Both the position numbers and the translations under genes were made by a program. Below the pieces are notes generated by a model that saw nothing but the letters and a program-made list of their open reading frames with translations, was not told the DNA's origin and made no database searches. This document shows, in pieces, positions 46,690 through 56,689 of a DNA stretch of 64,000 nucleotides. The stretch's first letter is position 1; every line of letters begins with the position of its first letter. This DNA comes from Nelumbo lutea (lineage: Eukaryota; Streptophyta; Magnoliopsida; Proteales; Nelumbonaceae), in assembly GCA_022828595.1 (NCBI GenBank), contig JAKGHH010000001.1, forward strand, positions 142,929,017 to 142,993,016, written 5' to 3'.

Positions 46690-49600
46690 GCAGTCGCAAC
46701 CCACCCTGTGACGGAGATTAGGGTTTATAAGCTGTTTGGAGAGCAATCGAAGAGTAGAGCATAGCCACACGTAACATTGAGCAGCAGTTGGCAGATATTG
46801 CTAGACAACTACGGATTTTGTTACAAGAGGATGTTCCAAGGAATAGGGATAACGCATTGCACCAAGCCGGAGGAGACGACCACAGTAAACCAATCATCGA
46901 TCCTATTCTTGATGATGATAGCGACGACGAACTAGAACTTGGTGTTGCTTTAGTTATTCCCGGTGATGGCAAAAACGGTAGGAATTGGCGAAATCCCGAC
47001 AATTTTAATCACCGTCGGAATAATGATGAGTTTAAACTCAAGGTGAATATTCCTAATTTTGGTGGGGATTTGGATATAGAGGGCCTTCTGGATTGGATAC
47101 CGAGGTCGACCGTTTCTTCGAGTACATGGAGATCCCGAAAGAAAGAAGGGTGAAATTAGTAGCGTTTCGACTGAAGGGAGGAGCATCTGTCTGGTGAGAA
47201 CGAATGAGGGAGACTTGGACCAGAGAAGGAAGAGGTCCAGTTTGAACATGGAGACGAATGAAGCAATTAATAAGAGGTAGGTTTTTACCTCTTGATTATG
47301 AGCAGTATATGTTTGAGTCATATCAACAGTGTGTGCAGGGAACAAGAAGCGTGAACAAGTACACCTCAGAATTTTTGAGATTGGCTAAACGGAACCAGTT
47401 ATTAGAAAGTGACAATCAACAGGCAGCCCGTTATCTGAGTGGATTGAAACCTACTATCCGAGACAAGATTGGCGTCCAGATGGTTCTAAGTGTGCAGGAA
47501 GCAAGGGACTTAGCTTTGAAGGCTGAGTTAATGTTCCAAGAAAGGGCCCGAGCCGATAACTATCGATAGTACAGTGGGAGCATCAACAGGCCGACAGTAG
47601 TCTACAAGAGCAAACCTGCCCCAGGAGTACAACCCTCCCACCCGCCAAGTACAGCTAACGCCAGTAAGGCCACCACGGGAGGAAACACTCGAGGTAACAC
47701 TTCCAACCCTCCTAAAGCCAGTAATCCCTGTGCAAAACCTGCTCCTTTTAAATGCTTCATGTGCAATGAAGTTGGGCATAGGTCTAGTGACTGTCCCAGA
47801 AGAAAGGCAGTTAACATGGTCGAGAGAGGAGGAAGAAGAAGAGGTTGACGATGAAGTATATTGTGGACCCAATGGAGAGGACGAAGAAGGTACCTATGAA
47901 CATGAAGAATACACGTGTGTTGTGAGGAAGCTAATGCTATCTCAAATAAGCAAAGATACCACTCAACAACACCGACTGTTTCACACTAGGTGTACTGTAC
48001 AGGGTAAATTATTTGATTTAATTATTGATAGTGGCAGTTAGGAAAATATTATCTACAGGGATGTGGTACAGAAACTGCAACTACTTTTTGAGAAGCACCC
48101 GAACCCGTACACAATTGGGTGGATCAAGGAAGTCGGGGGCGTACATGTGGAGGAACGCTGCAAGGTTCCATTCTCTATTGGTAAGTACACTGATGAGGTA
48201 TATTGTGATATTGTGAAGATGGATGCTTGCCATATTTTGCTTGGTAGGCCTTGGCAGTTTGATGCAGATGCCAAACACCTGGGTAGGAAGAATACATACC
48301 AGCTCGAGAAAGAGGGTGTACACTATACCTTATTACCCATGGTAGAAAAGAACTAACACAAGGCTCCAAAGGCAGAAGAGAGAAATTTCCTTACCATAAC
48401 ACATCACCATTCTGAGTTTGTAAAAAAATGTAAGGATACCCGCGAGGTCCACTTGCTGGTGGTAAAGGAAGAGAGACTGAATGAGTCACTGGAGGGGAAC
48501 AAAATCCCAGTGGAAGTACAAGATCTACTTGATGAGTTCCATGATGTGGTTCCTGATGAGTTACCTAATGAGCTCCCACCCATGCGAGATATCCAGCATC
48601 ATATTGACTTTGTCCCTGGTGCTAGCCTACCTAATCTTCCACACTACAAGATGAGTCCTAAAGAGAACGAGATCTTACGGGAGAAGGTAGAAGAATTTTT
48701 GAGAAAGGGGCATATCCAAGTTAGCATGAGCCCTTGTGCAGTACCAACATTATTAACACCCAAGAAAGATGGGAGTTGGAGGATGTGTGTCGATAGCAGA
48801 GCAACTAACAATATCACTATTGGCTACAAGTTTCCCATTCCTAGGCTGGACGACATGCTTGATTAACTTGATGGGGCTGTGGTCTTTTCCAAAATCTATC
48901 TCAGGAGTGGTTACCATCAGATCATGATCTATCCCGGAGACGAATGGAGAATAGCTTTCAAGACCAGAGATGGACTATTCGAATGGTTAGTCATGCCTTT
49001 TGGACTAACTAACGCACCCAACACCTTCATGAGGCTAATGAATCGGGTACTACGCCCTTTTATTGGTAAATTTGTTGTGGTATATTTTGATGACATCTTA
49101 ATTTACAGCAAATCTATCATTAAGCACCTAGGACATATCAGGGAGGTATTGAATGCATTGAGGGAAAACAAATTATATGCTAATTCAAGGAAGTGAACTT
49201 TTATGAGCGATAATTTGTTATTCTTAGAGTTCATTATAAGTAAAGACGGCATTAAAGTGGACAAGGAAAAAAGTGAGAGCCATTGTGGAGTGGCTGACCC
49301 CAACAAATGTCACGAACGTAAGACGTTTCCATGGGTTAGCAACTTTCTATAGGCGGTTTATCAAACACTTTAGTAGTATCGTAGCTACCATCACTGAGTG
49401 TTTGAAAAAGGGAAAGTTTCAATGGGGAGAGGAACAAGAGCAAAGTTTCGCCCTCATAAAAGAGAAATTATGCACCGCTCCTGTCCTAGCACTACCAAGT
49501 TTTGACAAACTATTTGAGGTTGAATGTGATGCCAGTGGAGTTGGCATAGGGCTGTGTTGTCACAAGAAAAAAGACCAGTTGCCTTCTTTAGTGAAAAGCT

Positions 49601-51130
49601 ATGCGAAGCCAGGAAGAAGTGATCCATTTATGATAAAGAATTTTATGCTGTTGTAAGAGCATTAAAGACTTGGGAACACTATTTGATTGCTAAAGAATTT
49701 GTCCTCTACATTGACCATCAAGCTCTTAAGTACTTAAGTAAGCAAAAACAGTTAAGGAGTGATATGCATGCAAGGTGGTCTACTTTTATTGATAAATTCC
49801 CATACAAAATTGTGTATAAGGCTGGGCAACAGAACATAGTGGCCGATGCTTTAAGTAGGCGTGTAGCCCTCATCAAGACTCTCAATATTGAAATTGTAGG
49901 CTTTGAGTGCTTAAATCTGTACGCCCAAGATGAGGACTTCAAACAGGTTTGGGAAAAGTGCATGAATCGACAGTCAGCAGGTGATTTCTACATACATGAT
50001 GGGTTTCTTATGAAGGGGGACCAACTATGCATCCCTTGCACCTCCCTCCATGAGAAGATCATCAGGGATCTGCATGGGGGTGATTTAGCAGGACACCTCA
50101 GGAGGGACAAGACAATTGAGGCTATCAAGGGGCGTTACTACTGGCCTAAATTAAGGTTGTGACCACTATTGTGAGTAGGTGCTATATATGTCAGACAACT
50201 AAGGGACAGACCCAAAATACTGGCCTCTACATTCCTCTACCTGTTCCTACTGCGATTTGGGAAGACTTGTCTATGGATTTCGTGTTAGGCTTGCCAAAGA
50301 CTCCAAGAAATATGGACTCCGTCTTTGTAGTGGTTGATCGGTTCTCCAAGATGGCTCATTTCCTCCCATGCAAGAATACCGCAGATGCAACAACGACAAC
50401 TAAACTATTTTTCAAGGAGATTGTCCATTTACATGGGGTACCTAAGACCATCACGTCGGACCGAGATACGAGGTTCTTAAGTCACTTCTAGATGATCCTG
50501 TGGAGACTATTTGACCCATCATTGAATTTCAGTAGTACAGACCATCCAAAGACAGATGGAAAGACAGAGGTGGTGAATCGAACCCTAGGTAACTTGATCT
50601 GCAGTATCTGTAGGGAGAGACCAAAGCAGTGGGATTTTGCCATAGCACAGGTAGAGTTCGCCTACAACAACGCAGTTCATAGCTCTACAGGTAGATCCCC
50701 ATTTTCAATTGTTTATATGAAGGTACCTAACCATGCGTTGGACTTAGTGAAGCTACCCAGAGTACTCGACCTCAGCACTTCTGCAGAGCAGCTGGCAGAA
50801 TAGATTCAGTCAGTATAGGAAGAAGTACAACAGAAACTTCAAAGGACCAATGTAAAGTATAAGCTTACAGCTGACAGGCATCGTAGGTACCAGGCGTTTG
50901 ATGTTGGTGATGAGGTCATGGTGGTCTTAAGGAAGGAACGCATACCCGTGGAGAAGCATAACAAGCTATAGCCTCGGAAGTACGGTCCATACAAGATCAT
51001 TAAGAAGATCAACGACAATGCTTACATAGTGGACTTGTCGGATCACATGTGTATTTCCAAAACATTTAATGTTGCTGATTTTCATCATTATTTTCCGAAA
51101 GCGACGCTTGCCTATCCTGATCATGACTCG
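46690..51130 (+). pseudogene. Gypsy gag-pol (decayed)
   Basis: Gag lies at about 46690-47569, with a zinc knuckle at about 47753-47794 (CFMCNEVGHRSSDC). The protease active site is IDSGS near 48022, followed at once by a stop. Reverse transcriptase runs about 48540-49196 with the catalytic YFDD at 49083-49094. RNase H lies at about 49510-49860 ([10 protein letters not shown] and VADALSRR). Integrase runs about 50040-50810 with its zinc site (GHLRRDKT, CYICQ) and core D, D, E residues ([21 protein letters not shown]). The tail ends FNVADFHHYFP; no chromodomain is evident. It has stops or shifts near 47110, 48039, 48866, 49196, 49657, 50160, 50490 and 50803. Inactive. Confidence 0.9.
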
Positions 51131-51159
51131 AGGTCAAATTCTTTTCAAGTGGGGGAGAA

Positions 51160-51540
51160 TGATGGAGGGTCAGTGCGGGACCCACTGAACCAACCGGCGC
51201 CAGCTCAAGATTAGAAGGACAGACTTCTTATGCCAACCGACTTCGGATGTTGGTGGACATCGGATAGTGGGCATCGAAGGCATTGACATCGGACGACAAG
51301 TCACATTTCCTACTTGTTTTACAAGTCTGAATTACGTAATTATTTTACGCTACGAGTCTACCAATGTCTATTATAAATACTCTTGTTTATGAGCTTTAAT
51401 AACACACAGAATTTCTTCATTCACTTCTCTCTCTTCAAAGGCTCTACGCCTAGTTCTTTTGCGAGGCTTCAAGTCCGAAGCCGACTCGATCGTCCAGGTG
51501 CTTGTATAGTTAGCCCGGTCGAGCGCATCACGCTGCATCA
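51160..51540 (+). repeat. 3' LTR of the Gypsy element
   Basis: 381 bp. It carries about 10 bp more than the 5' LTR around 51322-51335. It ends TGCATCA followed by CTATT. Confidence 0.93.
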
Positions 51541-52115
51541 CTATTCTTCTGGGCAAACCCTTTTCATATTCTTGTTTGTTACTTCGTCTCTGTTTCCCTT
51601 GTAGATTTTACAATTCTTAACTTTAGAATCCAATAACCGATTCTTTTAAACCCAAGGACTTGGATATATTCTTCACTTCAGTGTCTGCGACGATTATTTC
51701 CAGCATGTCTACTATCGAAATGGAGGTCTTTTCCAACACCCAACTTGTGTTTCTCACCATTTTAATGTTTGTAGGAGGGGAGGTCTTTGTTTCAATGTTT
51801 GGGTTTCTTTTTACCACGTACAAGTTAAGGAATCGAGCCAGGATCCATGGCAGAGTCGGATCTATAAGTAGTGAGCCTATGAGTCCCACGAATCCCGTGG
51901 ATCATATAGAGTTGGGGATGGTAACTTTGTCTGAAACTGAATCAAGGAAACCCAATAGTGTCGACCTTGTGTTTGTAGTGTAATCAATCTTGATTTCTAA
52001 TGAAGAAGAATTGAGATAGAACTCAATAAGGTATATGGTTTTTGTAATTCTGGGCTATCTTATCATCATTAGAGTGGTTCATTGTAGATGCCGGTTGGCT
52101 CTTGCATTTTCTTTT
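51541..52115 (+). pseudogene. HKT1: HKT-type cation transporter remnant, exon 1 part after the Gypsy insertion
   Basis: The open frame 51660-51983 reads LDIFFTSVSATIISSMST then IEMEVFSNTQLV and LTILMFVGGEVF, the first pore loop and following helix of plant HKT (TrkH-like) transporters. Just upstream, across a stop at about 51630, lies FFWANPFHILVCYF, the first membrane helix region. Downstream, after a break near 51983, VILGYLIIIRVVH (about 52038-52076) fits the next HKT helix. The rest of exon 1 and later exons are not found. The pore-loop SSMS matches the serine-containing filter of class I (Na+-type) HKTs (inference). Dead: split by the Gypsy element, stops, frameshift and truncation. Confidence 0.8.
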
Positions 52116-52289
52116 ACTTTGAAAGACAATCTTGTACAGGATTGGACTCCCCCTTTTTATGGCTCCATCAAGCTCAAGTTTGATGGGTGTTCCATTAGAA
52201 TTGGACTCCATCTTCATGTTGTTAGAATTTGATTGTTTCACATAATCCATTTATATCTTATTCTGTAGACATATATGGCCTCTCAGTCT

Positions 52290-52830
52290 GAGTTATTGCA
52301 TGAGGATAGGACCAATGAATCTGCCACATGGAGTAAGGCCAAAGAACGGGCCACATTGAATTGATGGTAGATCAAATGAAGGCTCACAATAGACTAGCCT
52401 CAACGTTTAACATTGATGGTTGAAAATATCTTGTTGAAAAATTCAACAACATGCACAACAAAGCATATACCTGTGAGCAGTTCAAAAACAGATTTCATCA
52501 CTTAAAGAAGCAATTCAGCAATTACCAGCAAATATGCAAACATATATGAGTTACAATAGATTCACTAACAAAAGAACCAACTTCTAGCAAGATGGATGTT
52601 ATACATTTCTTTTATTTATGTTTATTTGAGGGGTTTTAATTATTAGGATGCTAATACTAAACTATTATACTTCATTTAAAAGTATAAGTGCGTAAAGAAG
52701 ATAGAGAAAAAGGGTTGCCCCTATGTGAGGGAGTTGGAGATCATCTTCTCTAGAACTAGTGCTACAGGAAATGCATTTATAAGTAATGTTGAAGCACTAG
52801 TTCACTCCCCATCTCTCTTAGGAAAGGGAA
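52290..52830 (+). pseudogene. PIF/Harbinger Myb/SANT-like protein (decayed)
   Basis: Translation across frames gives ATWSKAKERA, then VDQMKAHNRLASTFNIDG, then KYLVEKFNNM and EQFKNRFHHLKKQF (about 52320-52540). This is the Myb/SANT-like DNA-binding domain that PIF/Harbinger transposons encode next to their transposase. It is broken by stops. It lies about 0.5-0.8 kb upstream of the transposase remnant in the same orientation. Confidence 0.7.
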
Positions 52831-53346
52831 GATGATCAGATAGGGAACTGATTTGTTGCCTGCAATGAATGCATGGGCAGAGTTCAGCAAAGTTGGATTG
52901 AGACTACTAGAAGTTCAAATAAAGAGAGATAGAAAAGGACAAAGAGAAGGAGGAACAATGAAAAATAGATGTACCTGTGGCAAAATGCATGGATGTTGTG
53001 AACGACTTTTTGATGATCGAAGCTATTAGTGTCCAACAAGTTTTGAAAGTAGCTGAGATATTTAAGGAGGAACATTGAAGAAAAATGTTTATGAAGTTTA
53101 CATATGAATGTCAACTTGAGTGGTTGAAGAATCTTTAGATATGGATAACTTTGGGTTACTTGTTTGTTGCTTACGTTTGACTTCTTTTGAGTGATTGGAT
53201 ATCTTATGAGTATGGATTTTTTTATTATGTTTGGCAATTTAGTTATGTTAATTTTTGTTATGCACAATTTATATTAATTTTTTTATATGTCCATTATGTT
53301 TTATCATGTTTCATCATACTTCATATCTTAATTAGTATAGCAATGT

Positions 53347-54786
53347 GTGTATGTTTATAGGAATTCTATGAATATCAATGAAATAAACAACATCCCTTTT
53401 AATGTATGGGATGAAGACAATAAGAAATTCTTCGAACTTACCTTCATTAATGGAGTAATAAGATACTATAGTACATACTTTGTTAAACAACCATATTACA
53501 CATCAAAGATGAGTGGACGTGCATTTGTCGTAGAGTGTTTGGACGATTTAGAGCATATTGACAAAGTGTATAACACATTTAGGATGGAGAGACATTTATT
53601 TAAAAATTTTGCTAATATCTTGAGAGACTATAAACTTTTATCCAATAGTTGAAATATCACAGTGGATGAATCATTTGCTATTTTTTTATGACAGTTAATC
53701 ACAATGAAATCGGTTGATTGCAAGTAGGTTCCAACACTCCAAAAGTACTATTAATACTTTAGGAGGACTTGCAAAGCAATTTATAGGCTTGGGAGAGAGT
53801 TGATTCAACCACCATCATTTGAAGATGTGCAACCACATATCAAACATTTGGAGAAATATTACCCGTGGTTTCAAGTATTCCATTATTGTCTTATATATCT
53901 ATATATGTCATGTATTAGTTATATATTGGCCACGTATATCACCACTTAGGATTGTATTGGAACAATTGATGGTACTCATATAAGTGCATGGGTTCCTTTG
54001 GACGAACAAATTCCATATAGGGGGAGGAAGTCATGTTGCACTCCAAATGTTTTGGTTGTATGCTCGTTTGACATGAAATTTACTTGTGTTTACGTGAACT
54101 GGGAATGATTTGTCCATGATTCTAGGGTATTTGCAGAAACTATTTCTCAACCACATTTAGAATTTCCACATTCTCCTACAGGTAATTTATTCTGATATTT
54201 AATATATGTCTATTTACCCATGTCCAATGCATTCGATTGCATACGGATTTTGTAGGAAAATATTATCTTATTGATTCTGGATTTCCTAGTGGGCTTGGAT
54301 ATTTAACACCTTATTCCGGTGAATGATATCATCTAAATGACTATAGAGGGCAAAGAACAAAGTTTCGATAAAAAAGAATTATTTAATTACATGCACTCAT
54401 CACTAAGAAATGTTATAGAAATGTGCTTTGGGATACTAAAGGAAAAATTTCCTATCCTATAGAATATGCCATCTTTCGACTTACAAATGCAACGATACAT
54501 CGTAATGGCATGCTTCATCACCTACAATTTTATAAAACAGGAAGTCATTCACGACAAAGACATTGATCAATGGGTAGTTAAAGACATTACTAATGAGGAT
54601 TCAAATAACACCAATGAGAGTGATACTGATAAGGAGAATGGACAAGCAAATATACAAATAAACAATACTAGGGACAATATAGTAAATATGATATGGGTGA
54701 CACAAAATTGTACCGTTCCAATTTTATTTTCAATTCGAATTTCAGATAATATGATTAACATATTGGATATGTTTGAAACATTTTGA
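53347..54786 (+). pseudogene. PIF/Harbinger DDE transposase (decayed)
   Basis: Motifs in order: SGRAFVVECLDDL-type start, VDESFAIFL (about 53660), IGTIDGTHISAWVP with the first Asp (about 53960-54000), PYRGRK, the second Asp in VHDSRV (about 54111), KYYLIDSGFP (from 54256), the catalytic Glu in NVIEMCFGILKEKFP (about 54409-54453), and the C-terminal QRYIVMACFITYNFI (about 54490). A 74-bp GT-AG intron (54182-54255) joins SPTG to KYYLID in frame. Stops are present near 53650, 54110 and 54325. It would have cut and pasted the element in the nucleus with the Myb-like partner. Confidence 0.85.
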
Positions 54787-54877
54787 ACTTATTTGTGGTA
54801 CATTTGATTTTATTTCTTTATTTGTGTAAAGTAATCCTATCTCATTATTGTATTTATATTGATAAATTGGTACAGTG

Positions 54878-55220
54878 ATGGCTGGTCATATGCGTACCCC
54901 AATGTGTTCATGCGGTAAGGGACCGGTGGAACTAGTCATGGCAAAAACCAATGTTAATTATCGATGGTGGTTTCTTTTATTACCCAAAATGGGAGAATCA
55001 CCCAAATTCATTTCAGTGGGTAGATGAATTAATTGAACATGATGCTCAAATAGCCCCATACTGAGATTATACGACCCATCATCAAAATGTAGTACGAAGG
55101 CATACCAAATTCCATAAGTCGGATATTATGCTAGTTGCATGTTGTGGGTGCAACATACTTTGCACTCTTCTTCTTATCTCTCTTATAGTGGTGGTCCTTT
55201 TATTTTTATTTAAGTACTAG
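54878..55220 (+). pseudogene. GRF-type zinc finger ORF with C-terminal membrane segment (decayed)
   Basis: Starts MAGHMRTPMCSCGKGP, then YRWWFLLLP, and after a +1 shift NHPNSFQWVDELIEHDAQ. This matches the zf-GRF layout CxCG..GR.F..CP....C.FF.W.D.., with two of the metal-binding Cys changed. A hydrophobic tail LCTLLLISLIVVVLLFLF ends at the stop at 55218-55220. Small GRF proteins with a C-terminal hydrophobic tail are common in plant genomes. Whether it was cargo of the adjacent transposon is unknown. Confidence 0.55.
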
Positions 55221-55912
55221 TTGTAAGTGTGGTGGTTTATCCATGCACTATTGTAGGAAACCAATTGAACAATATTTTAATATTACACTTGCCTTACAAC
55301 TAGTACAGGAATTAGTGGATTATTAGTTTGCATAAATCGTTAGTTGTTGGGCTTATCTTGCAAAAATTTTTCATATCAATTGTTTAAATATTATTTTTAA
55401 TATTTTGTCAATAAAACATTAATTATCTTAATTTTTTAATTTTTATATTTTTTTAATATTTTTTATCAATGAAATAAGATTTTTTTAAATATCTAATATA
55501 TATTTTATAATTTTTTTTAATTATTTTACTATTGTTTTATACAAAAATTAATATTTGTTGATTAATATTAATTCATTGATGTATTTTTTTTTAATATTTA
55601 TCATACAAAATACAAAAATTAGATATTTATGATTAATTGTGTATATCATTTATTAAATGTACATGATATACAATACAGAATGTCACTATGGGTGTGGACT
55701 GATCCAGTCCACACAGTTTGTCCATTGTTCAAAACAGCTATGGACTATAGTATGGTATGGATTGGTCCCTGCCACAGGGTACACCCATCAATTTCTCATC
55801 CACACTATAGAACACCCCCTCATTGACTAACTCTATCCTTACTATTTGAAAATTGACTAAGTGTACCCTTATTGTTTCTAACAATTGACTAAATGTACCT
55901 TTAACCCTTAAA
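55221..55912. other. AT-rich spacer with a perfect palindrome
   Basis: Low-complexity AT DNA, then GTGTGGACTG ATC CAGTCCACAC at 55692-55714 (10-bp arms, 3-nt loop). No gene is seen. Confidence 0.6.
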
Positions 55913-56499
55913 ATGGACGAAAAAGGTCAAATGCCCATTTTACCCCTATGCCAAGTTACATTTTTATCCTGATTTTAATTTTACTCAATTCCTCTTAGAC
56001 ATTCGCCCCATCTGTCGAAAGAGGAGGGAGGAACGCCATCCATCGATGGCTCGACATTGCCATTGCCATTGCCACCAATGGTAGTCGCTGCAAATACCGA
56101 ATGGCGGAGGTCCGATGGAAGTTTGACGGAAATTAGTGATTTTTTTTTTCGGTTTTCTTAACACCCTTTCTTGTTTGTTTGGCGTTAATAAACCCTAAAC
56201 AAAACGGAGGCCGGTGACTGATTTTAGGGTATTGAGATCGTTGCATTAGAATGAATTGAGACCATTGCCATCATCTTCCCCACAAATCCCGTGAAGAGGA
56301 AGAACAAGAATTCTACAAAGGAACTCATGCTTTGGATCTTGAACATGTCGATGGAGATCCCACATGTAAGATCAGAAAAGGAAGAATGAACAATTCAACC
56401 AAGGTCTCAAACTTCTCAACAATGGCGACGTCGAGGACCGACCCTTCCAATACAATCAGCCCCATTAACTTCGCATAGGGGTATTTGACCTTTTCCATT
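55913..56499. mobile_element. Non-autonomous TIR element (about 587 bp)
   Basis: The left end TGGACGAAAAAGGTCAAATG and the reversed right end TGGAAAAGGTCAAATACCCC agree apart from small indels, and continue into CCCTATGCCAAGTTA on the left and CCCTATGCGAAGTTA on the right. No transposase is present. The interior is relatively GC-rich around 56000-56120. Confidence 0.7.
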
Positions 56500-56689
56500 C
56501 ATGTTTATCAATGTTAAATGGTGACATATTTGATGTTAAGCTATGATAATTGATTAATGTTATGTCAATGTAATTATTACACATTAACCACATAAATGTA
56601 ATTAAATCACATTATAATTAATTAATGCTAAAGGGTTAAATAATTAATTAGAATATATACATATATGTATATATATTCCCAATAACGTA

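Larger units (their letters stand above)
46269..51540 (+). mobile_element. Full-length Ty3/Gypsy LTR retrotransposon
   Basis: The element is 5272 bp with the 5-bp duplication CTATT at 46264-46268 and 51541-51545. LTRs are 46269-46638 and 51160-51540 (TGATGGAGGG..TGCATCA). A primer site similar to initiator Met tRNA (TGGTATCAAAGC, 46641-46652) follows the 5' LTR. A polypurine tract (AAGTGGGGGAGAA) precedes the 3' LTR. The order gag, protease, reverse transcriptase, RNase H, integrase defines Ty3/Gypsy. The LTRs differ at very roughly one base in ten by eye, so it is old. It is inserted in an HKT-like gene. Confidence 0.95.

Noticed and set aside
52140..52235. RNase H-like words (DWTPPFYGSIKLKFDGCS) after the HKT remnant
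   Set aside because: Suggestive of a LINE RNase H start but too short and unsupported downstream to call an element.
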